Part shown: one piece after another, positions 1 to 9,476 of the stretch
Position numbering within the stretch: position 1 is the first letter of the stretch
Layout of the letters: the number at the start of each line of letters is the position of its first letter
Assembly (NCBI GenBank): GCA_025363755.1
Contig: JANYLQ010000064.1
Span: forward strand, 62,001 to 126,000
Reading direction: 5' to 3'
Length of the DNA stretch: 64,000 nt
Source of the DNA: Hyphomicrobiales bacterium
GTDB taxonomy: Bacteria; Pseudomonadota; Alphaproteobacteria; Rhizobiales; Aestuariivirgaceae
Made by a program: the position numbers and the translations under genes
The notes under the pieces: generated by a model
Told to the model about the DNA's origin: nothing
The model's input: only the letters and a program-made list of their open reading frames with translations
Databases searched by the model: none

Positions 1-744
1 ATGGGCGAGAAGTTCCGGAACGCCAATGGCTTTCATCAGGGGCTGTGCCGGGTCAATGTCTGGCAGAGACCGGACTTCGGCGACCGCACCCTGCTCCAGC
101 ATTTGATCGAATCTTGCTTCGGCTCTGGCATAAAGTTCTTCTCGTGGCACATTCATGAATACGCGTTCAATATTTGCACCCTGCAATATAGATTCGTTTT
201 GTGCCTGTTTCTGCCACTCTATCAGTGGTTTACCTGTGCTTTCGAAGACTTCAAGTGAGCGTATCAAACGCTGACTATCGGCGACATTGACACGAGCGGC
301 GCTTTGGGCGTGTCGCTTTTCTAGTTCCGCATGAAGGTTGCCTTCGAAGTTCCGCCATTTCTCGCGGATTGCGGGGTCAATGTTGGGCAGCTTGGCTAGG
401 CCCTGCTCCAGAGCCGTGAAGTATAGACCGGTGCCACCGCAAATGATTGGTAGCTGCCCATTATCCCAACAGCTTTTGATTTCGTTTTCTGCTTGGGCAA
501 GCCAAACGGCGGTGGAGAAATCGTCGGCACCGCTGATATTCCCAAACAGCCGGTGCGGAACTAAGGACTCTTCTTCAATTGAGGGCCGCGCGGTGATGAT
601 GCGCAGCTCCTTATACACCTGCATGGAGTCAGCGTTAATAATCACCCCACCGCGCGCTTGGGCTTGCGCGATGGCCAAAGCAGACTTGCCGCTGGCGGTT
701 GGGCCTGCAATAAGCAACACAGATTTTTTAATTGTGAGTGGCAT
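1..744 (-). CDS. miaA: tRNA dimethylallyltransferase MiaA, partial (C-terminus beyond window)
   Basis: Transfers a dimethylallyl group from DMAPP to N6 of A37 in tRNAs that read UNN codons (cytoplasm). Translating the minus strand from the ATG at 744-742 gives an open frame to the window edge: an N-terminal P-loop GPTASGKS at about residues 14-21, then NADSMQVY (DSxQ motif) and GGTGLYF, all signatures of the family. About 248 residues are present. The remaining C-terminal part lies before base 1. Its start codon touches the start codon of the divergent serB (CATATG at 742-747), so no separate leader region exists. The miaA/serB divergent arrangement is common in alphaproteobacteria. No strong ribosome binding site is visible. 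Identification is firm. Confidence 0.93.
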   Translation of the reverse strand, partial: MPLTIKKSVLLIAGPTASGKSALAIAQAQARGGVIINADSMQVYKELRIITARPSIEEESLVPHRLFGNISGADDFSTAVWLAQAENEIKSCWDNGQLPIICGGTGLYFTALEQGLAKLPNIDPAIREKWRNFEGNLHAELEKRHAQSAARVNVADSQRLIRSLEVFESTGKPLIEWQKQAQNESILQGANIERVFMNVPREELYARAEARFDQMLEQGAVAEVRSLPDIDPAQPLMKAIGVPELLAH

Positions 745-1611
745 ATGGATTCCGTACTCGTTCTCATAGCAGCGCCGGGCAGCAGCGCAATCAATTCTAA
801 TGTGATTGAAACCCTCCGCAGTTTTGGCGGCGCGCCGCATTGGTTGAGTATTGGCGAGGCTGCAGAGGTGAAGCCGTTTGAGGGCATGCAGGGGTTTCTG
901 GAGTTTATAAAGACGCAGCCGATTGATGCCAACCTTATTCCGGTCGAAAACCGCCGTAAGACATTTTTGATTGCAGATATGGACTCAACCATGATTCATC
1001 AAGAATGCATTGATGAATTGGGGGTGATAGCGGGTGTTGGCGATCACATCAAAGACATAACTGCTCGGGCCATGCGCGGTGAATTGGATTTTGAAGGCGC
1101 GTTAAAAGAGCGCGTGGGTCTGCTCAAAGGCCTTGACGAAACAGTGATTGCCGAATTGCTCCGTACACGGATCACTTTCATGGAAGGCGGCAAAACTTTG
1201 CTGGCGACGATGAAGGCGCATGGCGCTTACGCGGCGTTGGTTTCAGGCGGCTTTACGGCATTCACATCTCATGTGGCGACAGCGCTAGGTTTTGACGAAA
1301 ATCGCGCCAACACATTGATCATTCAGAATGGTAAGCTCACAGGTGAAGTAGCCATGCCCATTCTTGGCAAAGAAGCCAAAGTAGAATCATTAAAACGCAT
1401 CTGCTCTGCACGCAACATTTCTCAGAATGATGTGATCGCGGTCGGTGACGGCGCCAATGATATTCCAATGTTGCTCGAAGCTGGAATGGGCGTGGCACTT
1501 CATGCCAAGCCAAAGGTGCAAGAGGCCGCAAAACTGAACATCAATCACGGTGACCTCACAGCGTTGCTCTATTTGCAGGGCTATATGAAGAGCGGGTTTG
1601 TGTTTGGATGA
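745..1611 (+). CDS. serB: Phosphoserine phosphatase SerB
   Basis: Catalyses the last step of serine synthesis, O-phosphoserine to serine (HAD superfamily, Mg-dependent, cytoplasmic). From the ATG at 745 the product is 289 residues. It has an ACT-like N-terminal part (about 1-70), HAD motif I DMDST with nucleophile Asp78 and Asp80, the motif II serine in VSGGF near 167, and motif IV GDGAND at 234-239. The frame stays open further upstream to 658, but that part lies antisense inside miaA, and family members begin near the MDS start, so 745 is preferred. A RND pump gene converges on it from 1626, leaving only a 14-base gap. Confidence 0.93.
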   Translation: MDSVLVLIAAPGSSAINSNVIETLRSFGGAPHWLSIGEAAEVKPFEGMQGFLEFIKTQPIDANLIPVENRRKTFLIADMDSTMIHQECIDELGVIAGVGDHIKDITARAMRGELDFEGALKERVGLLKGLDETVIAELLRTRITFMEGGKTLLATMKAHGAYAALVSGGFTAFTSHVATALGFDENRANTLIIQNGKLTGEVAMPILGKEAKVESLKRICSARNISQNDVIAVGDGANDIPMLLEAGMGVALHAKPKVQEAAKLNINHGDLTALLYLQGYMKSGFVFG

Positions 1612-1625
1612 TTTCGAATTGCTGC

Positions 1626-4600
1626 TTACGAAGCTTGAATCTGCAGTTCTTCAGTTTTGCGCTTCCCAAACAGCCTACGGATGAATTGAGAAAACGCTTC
1701 CATCAGCACGAAAATCACCGGCGTAATAAACAGCGTTAAAACCTGGCTGACCAATAACCCGCCAACCACAGCGACCCCCAATGGTTGCCTGAGTTCAGAG
1801 CTCGCGCCAGTGCCAAGCGCCACAGGTAAAGCACCGAGTAGTGCGCAGAACGTTGTCATCATAATCGGTCGGAAGCGGCGGGTTGCTGCTTCCTGCATCG
1901 CAGAGACCGCATTATGAGTTCCGTCTCTGGTGAGTTGCAGTGCCACGTCAATCATCATGATGGCGTTCTTTTTCACAATGCCGATTAGCATGAGTAGACC
2001 AATCAATGCGATCATCGAAAAATCCATGCCCATAATTTGCAAGGCGAGCAATGCGCCCAAGGCAGCAGACGGTAACCCAGAAAGGATGGTGAGGGGGTGA
2101 ACGAAGCTTTCGTAAAGCACCCCGAGCAAAATGTAGATAATCAAAATCGCTGCGCCGATTAACAGGCCTGTGTTGTTGGTCGATTGCTGGAATATCAATG
2201 CGGCACCCGCATAACTGGAAATGACTGAAGATGGCAGCGAGATTTCTTTTTTGATTTGTTCAATGCGGCTGGTCGCTGTGCCGAGCACAACACCTTGGGG
2301 CAAGTTGAATGATACAGTAACTGCCGTCAGCTGACCCGTTTGGTTGACCGATACTGGTGATGGGCTGCGGTCTATCGTGGCAAAGCTTGCCAGCGGCACC
2401 AGGTTTCCGTTGGTCGCGGGAACCCTGATAGATGCCAGCATGCGTTCGTCCCACGGACGAGACTGATCGTATTCCAGAATAACATTGTAACTGTTGCCAG
2501 TGGTTTGAATTTGGGTGGCGATGTTGCTGCCAAAGCCATTTTGCAAAGTCTGGCGTAAAGTGGCGGGGCTGATGCCGAGTGCACTGGCACGATCAAAATC
2601 AAGATTCACGCCGGCTTGAAGGGCGTTGTTCTGCAAGTCAGATGTCACTTCAACAAAATTTGCAGTGTCTTTGCGCATTGCATCCGTCAAGACTTGCGCC
2701 CACTGACGTGTGAGATTCGCGTCGAGCGATTGCAGCACCAATTGATATTGGCTTTGCGTACTGCGGCCACCAAAGTTGAGTGATTGCTGCGGATTAACGA
2801 ATCCACGCAATCCGCCGATATTTGAAATATCTTTGCGCAGGCTTGCCACCACCGTGTCGAGCGTGCCGCGCTGAGCTTTAGGTTTGAGTTGCGCCGTGAT
2901 CGAACCAGAATTGTTACTCGCACCGCCAGGGCCACCACCCACAAACGATAAAATATGATCGACAGCTGGGTCAGCAGAAACGGCGTCAGCTGCTTGTTGT
3001 TGCAGTGCCAACATTTCGGGATAGGAAATATCTTGTCGTGCCTGTGTCGAAATGGAAATTGTTCCAATATCTTCGGATGGAAACAGGCTGCGCGGTAAAA
3101 TACTGAATAATGCAAATGAGGCATAGCCGGTTCCGAAAAATATCAAAATAATGATCAGTTTGTGACGCAGGCACCAGCCGACCATCCAGCCATAGCTATC
3201 CGTAATTTTGTCGAAGAGTGTTTTCTTTGGATTTTCGACATGAGTTGAATGAGGCAGGCGGGCCGCCAACATAGGAGTGACCGTCAATGAGATAAAAGCA
3301 GATGATAGAATAGCTATCGTCACCACGACGCCAAATTCATTGAACACTTTCCCGATAATGCCGCCCATCAACAAAATTGGAATGAACACAGCGACGAGCG
3401 ATAGTGACATCGAAATGATTGTGCCTGTCACTTCGCGACTGCCTTTCAAGGCGGCGGCAAATGGCTCTTCGCCCTCCTCGACCAAGCGTACGATGTTTTC
3501 CAGCATCACGATGGCATCATCAACGACAAGGCCAACAGATAGCGTTAGCCCCAACAAGGAAATATTGTCGATGGAATAGCCAAAATAATACATCACCGCA
3601 AAAGTCATTAGCAGACTTAATGGCACCGCGATGCCGGGAATCAGTGTTGCCGAAACACGCCTTAAGAATAAGAAGATCACGATGACGACAAGAATAATAG
3701 TTAGGCCTAGAGAATACTGGACATCCTCGACGGCATGTTTGATCGATACTGAAGCGTCATTGACGATGTTGATTTTCATGCCCGCCGGAAGTCCAGCTTC
3801 AAGTGCTGGCAATTTATCTTTTACAGATTGAACCAGATCGACTGTGTTGGCAGCGGGTTGACGGATGACCGCTATAACGATTGATTGTTTGCCATCTAGC
3901 CAGCTGCCCTGTTGCAAATTTGAATAACTGTCGAGAACACTGGCGACATCACCAAGCCTGGCCGAAGCGCCATTTGAGCGGGCGATGATCAGTGTTTTGA
4001 AGGTTTCGGCGCTGGAGCGTTGCGTCTGCGAATCAATAGTCATTGACTGACTGTCGGTCTGGAATGACCCAAGTGGTGTTTGGTCGTTCGCGACTTTCAA
4101 TGCCTGCGAAACTTGGTTGAGCGATAATCCGCGCGATGCCAGTTTATCGGGGTCGACCTCAACGCGCACGGCATAGGTTTTTGAACCAAAGATTTGCGCT
4201 TGTGCCACACCTGTGATTGTTGAAAGAGCCGGCGCAATTACATTCTGCGCCATATCATCCATCTTGGTCAAAGGAGCGCCGTCGCTGGTGAGCGCCAAGA
4301 ATAATACAGGCGCACTGGCAGGGTTTGCTTTGCGGTAGCTGGGGGGAGTGGTGAGGTTTGCAGGCAATTGCCTCTGCGCTCGGCTGATGGCGGCTTGCAC
4401 ATCTGCGGCTGCAGCATCAATATTGCGGGTGAGGTTAAATTGAATTGTGATATTGGAGCTGCCCAAATCTGAACGCGCGGTGATGGTGTCGATCCCGTCG
4501 ATTGTTTGAAACTGCTTGATCAGAGGGGTGGCGACGGAGCTGGCCATGGTGTCGGGTGAAGCGCCTGCAAGATTTGCGGACACGCTAATCGTCGGAAAAT

Positions 4601-4721
4601 CGGCCTGTGGTAAAGCTGCGACTGGTAATTTCGAATAGGCAGCTAGACCGCCAAATAATATTGCCAGCATCATGAGGACTGTGGCGACGGGGCGTTTGAT
4701 GAATAAAGCGGAAATGCTCAC
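1626..4721 (-). CDS. RND-family multidrug efflux permease (MdtB/MdtC/MuxC type)
   Basis: Inner-membrane proton-driven pump subunit of a tripartite efflux system, 1031 residues, the usual length for HAE1 RND permeases. The N-terminus (FIKRPVATVLMM) is a canonical first RND transmembrane helix. SVGLVVDDAIVMLENI in the fourth-helix region carries the adjacent Asp pair of the proton relay, and ISLTVTPMLAARL follows. The second half repeats the layout with LIGIVKKNAIMMID. Translation starts at a GTG (4721-4719) that overlaps the stop of the adaptor gene by four bases (GTGA), so the two are translationally coupled. Substrate cannot be read from sequence, but resemblance is to the MdtBC/MuxBC branch. 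No outer-membrane factor gene is adjacent. Confidence 0.92.
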   Translation of the reverse strand: MSISALFIKRPVATVLMMLAILFGGLAAYSKLPVAALPQADFPTISVSANLAGASPDTMASSVATPLIKQFQTIDGIDTITARSDLGSSNITIQFNLTRNIDAAAADVQAAISRAQRQLPANLTTPPSYRKANPASAPVLFLALTSDGAPLTKMDDMAQNVIAPALSTITGVAQAQIFGSKTYAVRVEVDPDKLASRGLSLNQVSQALKVANDQTPLGSFQTDSQSMTIDSQTQRSSAETFKTLIIARSNGASARLGDVASVLDSYSNLQQGSWLDGKQSIVIAVIRQPAANTVDLVQSVKDKLPALEAGLPAGMKINIVNDASVSIKHAVEDVQYSLGLTIILVVIVIFLFLRRVSATLIPGIAVPLSLLMTFAVMYYFGYSIDNISLLGLTLSVGLVVDDAIVMLENIVRLVEEGEEPFAAALKGSREVTGTIISMSLSLVAVFIPILLMGGIIGKVFNEFGVVVTIAILSSAFISLTVTPMLAARLPHSTHVENPKKTLFDKITDSYGWMVGWCLRHKLIIILIFFGTGYASFALFSILPRSLFPSEDIGTISISTQARQDISYPEMLALQQQAADAVSADPAVDHILSFVGGGPGGASNNSGSITAQLKPKAQRGTLDTVVASLRKDISNIGGLRGFVNPQQSLNFGGRSTQSQYQLVLQSLDANLTRQWAQVLTDAMRKDTANFVEVTSDLQNNALQAGVNLDFDRASALGISPATLRQTLQNGFGSNIATQIQTTGNSYNVILEYDQSRPWDERMLASIRVPATNGNLVPLASFATIDRSPSPVSVNQTGQLTAVTVSFNLPQGVVLGTATSRIEQIKKEISLPSSVISSYAGAALIFQQSTNNTGLLIGAAILIIYILLGVLYESFVHPLTILSGLPSAALGALLALQIMGMDFSMIALIGLLMLIGIVKKNAIMMIDVALQLTRDGTHNAVSAMQEAATRRFRPIMMTTFCALLGALPVALGTGASSELRQPLGVAVVGGLLVSQVLTLFITPVIFVLMEAFSQFIRRLFGKRKTEELQIQAS

Positions 4722-5992
4722 GGTGCGGTGCTCTGCGCTGTTTCTTCAGCGTTAGCTTTTGGTTTTTTTTGTTTTGTAGAATTGGCAGAAGTTGCTTTTT
4801 TGTCTGGAGCTGCAGATCCGATCTTAACGGCTGAACCATTCACTAGATTTATTTGACCTTCTATAACAACTTGCTCGCCAGCGCTCAGACCTTTGGCAAT
4901 CCCCGCCATCTGATCTCCGCGCAGGGCAATCTCAACAGGCCTTACTTCAATCGTGTTATCCTGTTTCACAACGTAAACTGCATTGCCGCTGGCCGTTGGT
5001 GTTACAGCTTGGTTCGGCACAAGAATGAGATTTTCGATAGCTCCCGCGGTCACGTCAACGTTGATGGCTTGCCCGCTCAAAAATGTCATGTCGGCATTTG
5101 GAATTTCTGCTCGCATTTTAAAAGTGCCCGAATTGCTATCAATGCTGGTATCAACAAACACGATTGGGCCTTTCACAGTTTGAGACTGTGCGGTGGATTG
5201 AGCCGAAACATCAACGGTCAGTGTGCGATCGGCAAATGATTTGTGGATTAGCTCCGCGTCACGGTCTGGCAATGCAAATTCGGCGTAAACCGGATCAAGT
5301 TGCATGATTGTTGCAACCGACGTGCCCGGAGCAACAAAGGCACCTGGAGAAAGAAGAATTGTGCCAAGCTTGCCATCAAATGGAGCGTGAATTTCAGTCA
5401 AGGAAAGTGTGACCTGATCAGCGGCCAATACGGCTTGGTCGAAGTTCACTGCGGCAGTGGCCACCTTGGCGGCTGTATCTGCATCATCGCCCGCCTGCTT
5501 GCTATTCAAACCCTTATTCAACAAATCCTTCGCGCGCTTTGCTGCGATGTTTGCATTATCCAAAGTGGCTTGGTCTTTGATCAACGTTGCCTGATCCTTA
5601 TTGATCGTGGCGCGGATGACGCGGGTATCGAGTTGAGCAATGAGTTCATCTTTTTTGACCGTCGCACCGTCTTTGACCAAAACCTCCGCCAAAATGCCCG
5701 AGCTTGCTGCGGTGAGTATGGATGAGGCAATGGGCACAATCGTTCCGATGGTTTGGCGGGTGATGGGCAGGCTGCCGGGCTCTGCTTTCGCGACCAGCAC
5801 TGTGATCGGCCCTGCGCCGCCGCGCTTTTTGCTGCCGCTGCCTGTTGCGTCTGCACTGGTTGCGGTTTTTGCGCTGCCAAATTTTGACTGCCAAAGCGCT
5901 GTGGCTTGCGGCAACCATTTCGTCTGGGTGAAATAGCCCGTGACCAACACGGCAATTACCAACAGTAAACCAATCAGGCGTCGTAGATTCAT
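4718..5992 (-). CDS. RND efflux periplasmic adaptor (membrane fusion protein, MdtA-like)
   Basis: Periplasmic subunit linking the RND permease to an outer-membrane channel. The product has 424 residues. An N-terminal membrane anchor covers about 5-22 (LIGLLLVIAVLVTGYF), a low-complexity linker rich in Ala, Ser and Gly runs to about residue 65, then come the barrel-sandwich/lipoyl half-motif (SSGILAEVLVKDGATVKKDELIAQLD), an alpha-hairpin (about 130-185), the second half-motif (IHAPFDGKLG) and beta-barrel domains. The C-terminus is Lys/Ala-rich and probably flexible. It is the first gene of a two-gene operon with the permease downstream. A weak AGGAA lies about ten bases before the ATG. Confidence 0.9.
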   Translation of the reverse strand: MNLRRLIGLLLVIAVLVTGYFTQTKWLPQATALWQSKFGSAKTATSADATGSGSKKRGGAGPITVLVAKAEPGSLPITRQTIGTIVPIASSILTAASSGILAEVLVKDGATVKKDELIAQLDTRVIRATINKDQATLIKDQATLDNANIAAKRAKDLLNKGLNSKQAGDDADTAAKVATAAVNFDQAVLAADQVTLSLTEIHAPFDGKLGTILLSPGAFVAPGTSVATIMQLDPVYAEFALPDRDAELIHKSFADRTLTVDVSAQSTAQSQTVKGPIVFVDTSIDSNSGTFKMRAEIPNADMTFLSGQAINVDVTAGAIENLILVPNQAVTPTASGNAVYVVKQDNTIEVRPVEIALRGDQMAGIAKGLSAGEQVVIEGQINLVNGSAVKIGSAAPDKKATSANSTKQKKPKANAEETAQSTAP

Positions 5993-6061
5993 CGATTATT
6001 TGTTCCTATTTCCGAAGTAGACGATAAAACTGCGTCAAATCCGTTGCACGTTAATTATTTT

Positions 6062-6119
6062 GCAATGCAGCAATGCATTTAAGAGCGGGTTGATCGCACA
6101 CTGCTGACAGCAACTGTCA
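6062..6119. promoter_or_regulatory. Repeat-rich intergenic region between efflux operon and uvrB
   Basis: Between the divergent adaptor gene and uvrB lie a perfect tandem repeat of the octamer GCAATGCA (6062-6069 and 6070-6077) and a hyphenated palindrome TGACAG-CAA-CTGTCA (6105-6119). Their position suits operators for the efflux operon, but no regulator gene is adjacent and the binding protein is unknown. Confidence 0.35.
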
Positions 6120-6156
6120 ACAGTGACCTTTCGTTCCGATGGATCACACCCTATAT

Positions 6157-6171
6157 GAACGCCTATGGGAC
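6157..6171 (+). promoter_or_regulatory. Possible degenerate SOS (LexA) box before uvrB
   Basis: GAAC-N7-GGAC lies 24 bases before the preferred GTG start of uvrB. The alphaproteobacterial LexA box is GAAC-N7-GAAC (GTTC-N7-GTTC), so this has one mismatch in the second half-site. uvrB being an SOS target is established in other bacteria. The site itself is a weak match and could be chance. Confidence 0.25.
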
Positions 6172-6194
6172 ATTCAAGGCAAGAAGGTGGATTC

Positions 6195-8462
6195 GTGGAG
6201 GCTCCTCAGCCTGCGCTCGAGGGTTATGAGCTGCCGGAATCAGCGCGTGCTGGTTTAGAAGCTTTGCGGCCTGAGATTGGGATCATCCCAGCTTATGTTC
6301 CCTATAAACCACCGAAACCTCCGAAATCTGAAGGTGGCAAGCGGTTAGAAGTGGTGTCGGAGTTTGAGCCGAAGGGTGATCAACCCACTGCGATCAAAGA
6401 ATTGGTTGCAGGCGTCAACGCGCAAGATCGCGACCAAGTGCTACTCGGTGTCACAGGCTCAGGAAAAACCTTCACGGTCGCAAAGATCATCGAAGCCACA
6501 CAGCGCCCTGCCCTGATCATGGCACCGAATAAAACTTTGGCGGCGCAGCTTTATGGCGAATTCCAGCAATTTTTCCCGAATAATGCGGTCGAATATTTCG
6601 TATCGTACTACGATTACTACACGCCTGAAGCTTACGTTGCGCGCACCGACACTTACATCGAAAAAGAATCCGCCATCAACGAACAGATCGACCGTATGCG
6701 CCACTCGGCCACTCGGGCGTTGTTAGAGCGTGATGATGTGATCGTGGTTGCCTCCGTGTCCTGCATTTACGGCATCGGTGACGTTGAGACCTATTCAGCC
6801 ATGGCATTTCAAGTGAAGAAGGGCCAGCGCATTGGACAGCGTGAGCTGATTGGCGATCTTGTAACGTTGCATTACCGCCGCAATGATCAGAATTTTGTGC
6901 GCGGCACGTTTCGGGTTCGCGGTGATACGATTGAATTATTCCCGTCGCATTTCGAAGATCGCGCTTGGCGCATTTCGCTTTTTGGTGATGAGATTGAAGG
7001 CATCTCGGAATTTGATCCGCTTACGGGTCAAAAAACAGCTGAACTCGATAACATCAAGGTCTATTCCAATTCGCATTATGTGACGCCAAAGCCCACGCTG
7101 GAGCAGGCGGTGTTGCGCATTAAGAATGATCTGCGCATTCGCTTGGCGGAATTCAACGCTGCAGGTCGGATATTGGAAGCACAGCGTTTGGAGCAGCGCA
7201 CATTATTCGATATTGAAATGATGATGGCCACGGGATCTTGCGCGGGCATTGAAAATTATTCGCGTTATCTGACGGGCCGCAAGCCCGGTGAACCGCCACC
7301 GACACTGTTTGAATATCTGCCAGATAACGCGCTTGTGTTTCTCGACGAGAGCCATGTCACAGTTCCGCAAATCGGCGGCATGTTCAAGGGCGACTTTAGC
7401 CGCAAGGCCACGCTGGCCGAATTTGGTTTTCGCCTGCCCTCCTGCATTGATAATAGACCGCTGCGTTTTGAAGAATGGGAAGCCATGCGGCCGCAATCGA
7501 TTTTCGTTTCAGCCACACCCGGCGGCTGGGAGATGAACCAAACCGGCGGCGTGTTTGCCGAGCAAGTGATCCGCCCCACGGGCCTCATTGATCCGCCGGT
7601 GATCATCCGCCCGGTCACTACACAAGTTGATGATCTGATAGCTGAATGCAAAATCGTGGCGCTGTCGGGCATGCGCGTTTTAGTGACCACGCTCACCAAG
7701 CGCATGGCCGAAGACCTCACCGAATATATGCACGAGCAAGGCATTCGCGTGCGCTATATGCACAGCGATATTGATACGATAGAGCGCATCGAGATTTTGC
7801 GCGATTTGCGGCTGGGTGCGTTTGATGTGTTGATCGGCATCAATCTGCTGCGCGAAGGTTTGGATATTCCAGAATGCGCATTGGTGGCGATTTTGGATGC
7901 GGACAAGGAAGGCTTTCTGCGTTCGGAAACATCATTGGTGCAAACCATCGGCCGCGCCGCGCGCAACATTGACGGCCGCGTTATTATGTATGCCGATAAA
8001 ATCACTGGCAGCATGGAACGCGCCATCGCCGAAACCAACCGCCGACGCGAAAAGCAAACCGCCTATAATCTGGCCAACGGCATTACGCCCGTGTCGATCC
8101 GCAAAAACATCGTCGACATTATGGGTAGCATGTATGAGCAGGACCATGTGCAGGTGGATGGCGGAATGTCCGAGGGCGGCGCTCCGCTAGTCGGCCACAA
8201 TCTGCAACGCGTGCTGGCCGACATGGAAAAGCGCATGAAAGAAGCCGCTTCGAATTTAGAGTTCGAAGAGGCGGCGAGACTGCGCGATGAAGTGAAGCGC
8301 TTGAAGGCGCTGGAGCTTGCGGTGATGGATGATCCGCTGGCGAAGAATTCAAATATTCAAACGGCGGAGGCGAGCTGGCCGAGTGGGGCACCAGCAAAGC
8401 GGCGTGCGGGAAGTACAGCGGGGCGAGCTGGGACGAAGACGTTTAGGGGGAAGACGCGGTGA
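6195..8462 (+). CDS. uvrB: Excinuclease ABC subunit B (UvrB)
   Basis: DNA-damage recognition helicase of nucleotide excision repair. It is loaded by UvrA and recruits UvrC. A GTG at 6195 is preferred as start because AAGAAGG lies about eight bases upstream; an in-frame ATG at 6165 adds ten residues and has no clear ribosome binding site. The product has 755 residues: an alphaproteobacterial N-terminal extension with a Pro-rich stretch (about 35-45), [12 protein letters not shown] opening the conserved core, Walker A GVTGSGKT near 85-92, the beta-hairpin [14 protein letters not shown], helicase motifs GLDIPE and QTIGRAARN, and a C-terminal UVR domain ([19 protein letters not shown]). The very C-terminus is basic and low in complexity. 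The frame is intact. Confidence 0.95.
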   Translation: MEAPQPALEGYELPESARAGLEALRPEIGIIPAYVPYKPPKPPKSEGGKRLEVVSEFEPKGDQPTAIKELVAGVNAQDRDQVLLGVTGSGKTFTVAKIIEATQRPALIMAPNKTLAAQLYGEFQQFFPNNAVEYFVSYYDYYTPEAYVARTDTYIEKESAINEQIDRMRHSATRALLERDDVIVVASVSCIYGIGDVETYSAMAFQVKKGQRIGQRELIGDLVTLHYRRNDQNFVRGTFRVRGDTIELFPSHFEDRAWRISLFGDEIEGISEFDPLTGQKTAELDNIKVYSNSHYVTPKPTLEQAVLRIKNDLRIRLAEFNAAGRILEAQRLEQRTLFDIEMMMATGSCAGIENYSRYLTGRKPGEPPPTLFEYLPDNALVFLDESHVTVPQIGGMFKGDFSRKATLAEFGFRLPSCIDNRPLRFEEWEAMRPQSIFVSATPGGWEMNQTGGVFAEQVIRPTGLIDPPVIIRPVTTQVDDLIAECKIVALSGMRVLVTTLTKRMAEDLTEYMHEQGIRVRYMHSDIDTIERIEILRDLRLGAFDVLIGINLLREGLDIPECALVAILDADKEGFLRSETSLVQTIGRAARNIDGRVIMYADKITGSMERAIAETNRRREKQTAYNLANGITPVSIRKNIVDIMGSMYEQDHVQVDGGMSEGGAPLVGHNLQRVLADMEKRMKEAASNLEFEEAARLRDEVKRLKALELAVMDDPLAKNSNIQTAEASWPSGAPAKRRAGSTAGRAGTKTFRGKTR

Positions 8463-8508
8463 TCTACTTTCGCGACCGTTTTCCATCGCGCAACTTTGGG
8501 AAATGACC

Positions 8509-9429
8509 ATGTCGTTCTTCCTGTTGAGACTCGATCACCCGAGCACAAGTCTAATTTGGAAAATCTCTAAGACAGAAGCCAAAAGAGTTGGAGTTCATAA
8601 CGCAGAACAGGTTCCCAACTGCTACTACTCCTGTAGCGAAGATGAATCGATTTGGGATTGCTTTAGAAAGCATACCCCCTGGTTTGGGCCAGATAGTAAA
8701 AACCCTTTTCATGAGCTTAGTTTGAAGCCCGGAAATTTCTATCCCCGCATGGCTAGACCGACAGGCCACAATCTTGGTGAAACTCCAGGTTTAAATCCTA
8801 GCACTGGTTCCGAAAAAGACACCATTGCAGTGGCCCAGAGCCAACTTGTCGCACTAACGCGCCAATTATATCGAATTTGTCAAACGGTCCATCCAAGTTC
8901 CAAGACTTTTAACGCTTTTGGACACGACATTAGAAATCTGTTGATACTTGCTTGCACGGAAGTTGAAGCGCACTGGATAGGCATTCTGAAAGCCAACGGA
9001 GTGTTAAAGAAGAGATATAAAACTTCTGATTATGTAAAACTTTGCCCCGCCATGAAGCTCGGAGAATATGGTGTGCAGTTTCCCGCATTTCCGTGGCTGG
9101 ATCCAATTCATCCCTTCCGATTGTGGTCTCCTAATGGAAACCCAACTCAAGACATACCGTGGTATGATGCTTACAACGCTGTGAAACATGACCGAGAGTC
9201 CGAATTTGAGAAAGCAACGCTCCAGCATTTATTTGAAGCGCTAAGCGCTTGCTACATCATGGTCGTGGCTCAATACGGAACCTACTCCAGAATTCACCAG
9301 CATTCAGAGCTAAGTGCATTTTTTGAACTACATACAGTTCCAGAGTGGCAATATTCTGATACATACAATTATCCTTATGAAGAAAATGAAGGGAAATGGA
9401 CCGCCGTCAATTATCCGTTCTCCTCCTAA
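8509..9429 (+). CDS. Unrecognised protein with HEPN-like C-terminal helices
   Basis: The product has 306 residues from the ATG at 8509, which has GGGAA five bases upstream; an ATG at 8503 is in frame too, and the frame opens further upstream inside uvrB. I do not recognise a named family. The C-terminal half is alpha-helical in character, with a stretch ILACTEVEAHW (about 150-160) and then WYDAYNAVKHDR (about 220-232). Paired helices with an N-x-V-K-H-x-R signature of this kind recall HEPN-type domains, which occur in abortive-infection and toxin-like proteins, but this is only resemblance. No signal peptide or membrane segment is seen. Base use looks more AT-rich than uvrB. It stands alone between uvrB and a repeat/TA region, which fits an acquired gene. 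Confidence 0.6.
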   Translation: MSFFLLRLDHPSTSLIWKISKTEAKRVGVHNAEQVPNCYYSCSEDESIWDCFRKHTPWFGPDSKNPFHELSLKPGNFYPRMARPTGHNLGETPGLNPSTGSEKDTIAVAQSQLVALTRQLYRICQTVHPSSKTFNAFGHDIRNLLILACTEVEAHWIGILKANGVLKKRYKTSDYVKLCPAMKLGEYGVQFPAFPWLDPIHPFRLWSPNGNPTQDIPWYDAYNAVKHDRESEFEKATLQHLFEALSACYIMVVAQYGTYSRIHQHSELSAFFELHTVPEWQYSDTYNYPYEENEGKWTAVNYPFSS

Positions 9430-9437
9430 AACTTGCA

Positions 9438-9476
9438 GATTACGGTGACAAGGATTACGGTAGGATACGTTGACAG
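9438..9476 (+). repeat. Degenerate tandem repeats of GATTACGGTGACA type
   Basis: Three imperfect copies follow one another: GATTACGGTGACA, GATTACGGTAG and GATACGTTGACAG. The same unit occurs in tandem at 11101-11137, just before the transposase gene, and once inverted after it. Such short units are typical of REP-like sequences associated with Y1 (RAYT) transposases. Confidence 0.6.

Noticed and set aside
338-769. Plus-strand reading frame of 143 residues at the window start
   Set aside because: It is antisense to miaA, whose P-loop and other signatures on the minus strand are unmistakable.
1337-1531. Minus-strand frame within serB
   Set aside because: It is a shadow of serB with no family resemblance or ribosome binding site.
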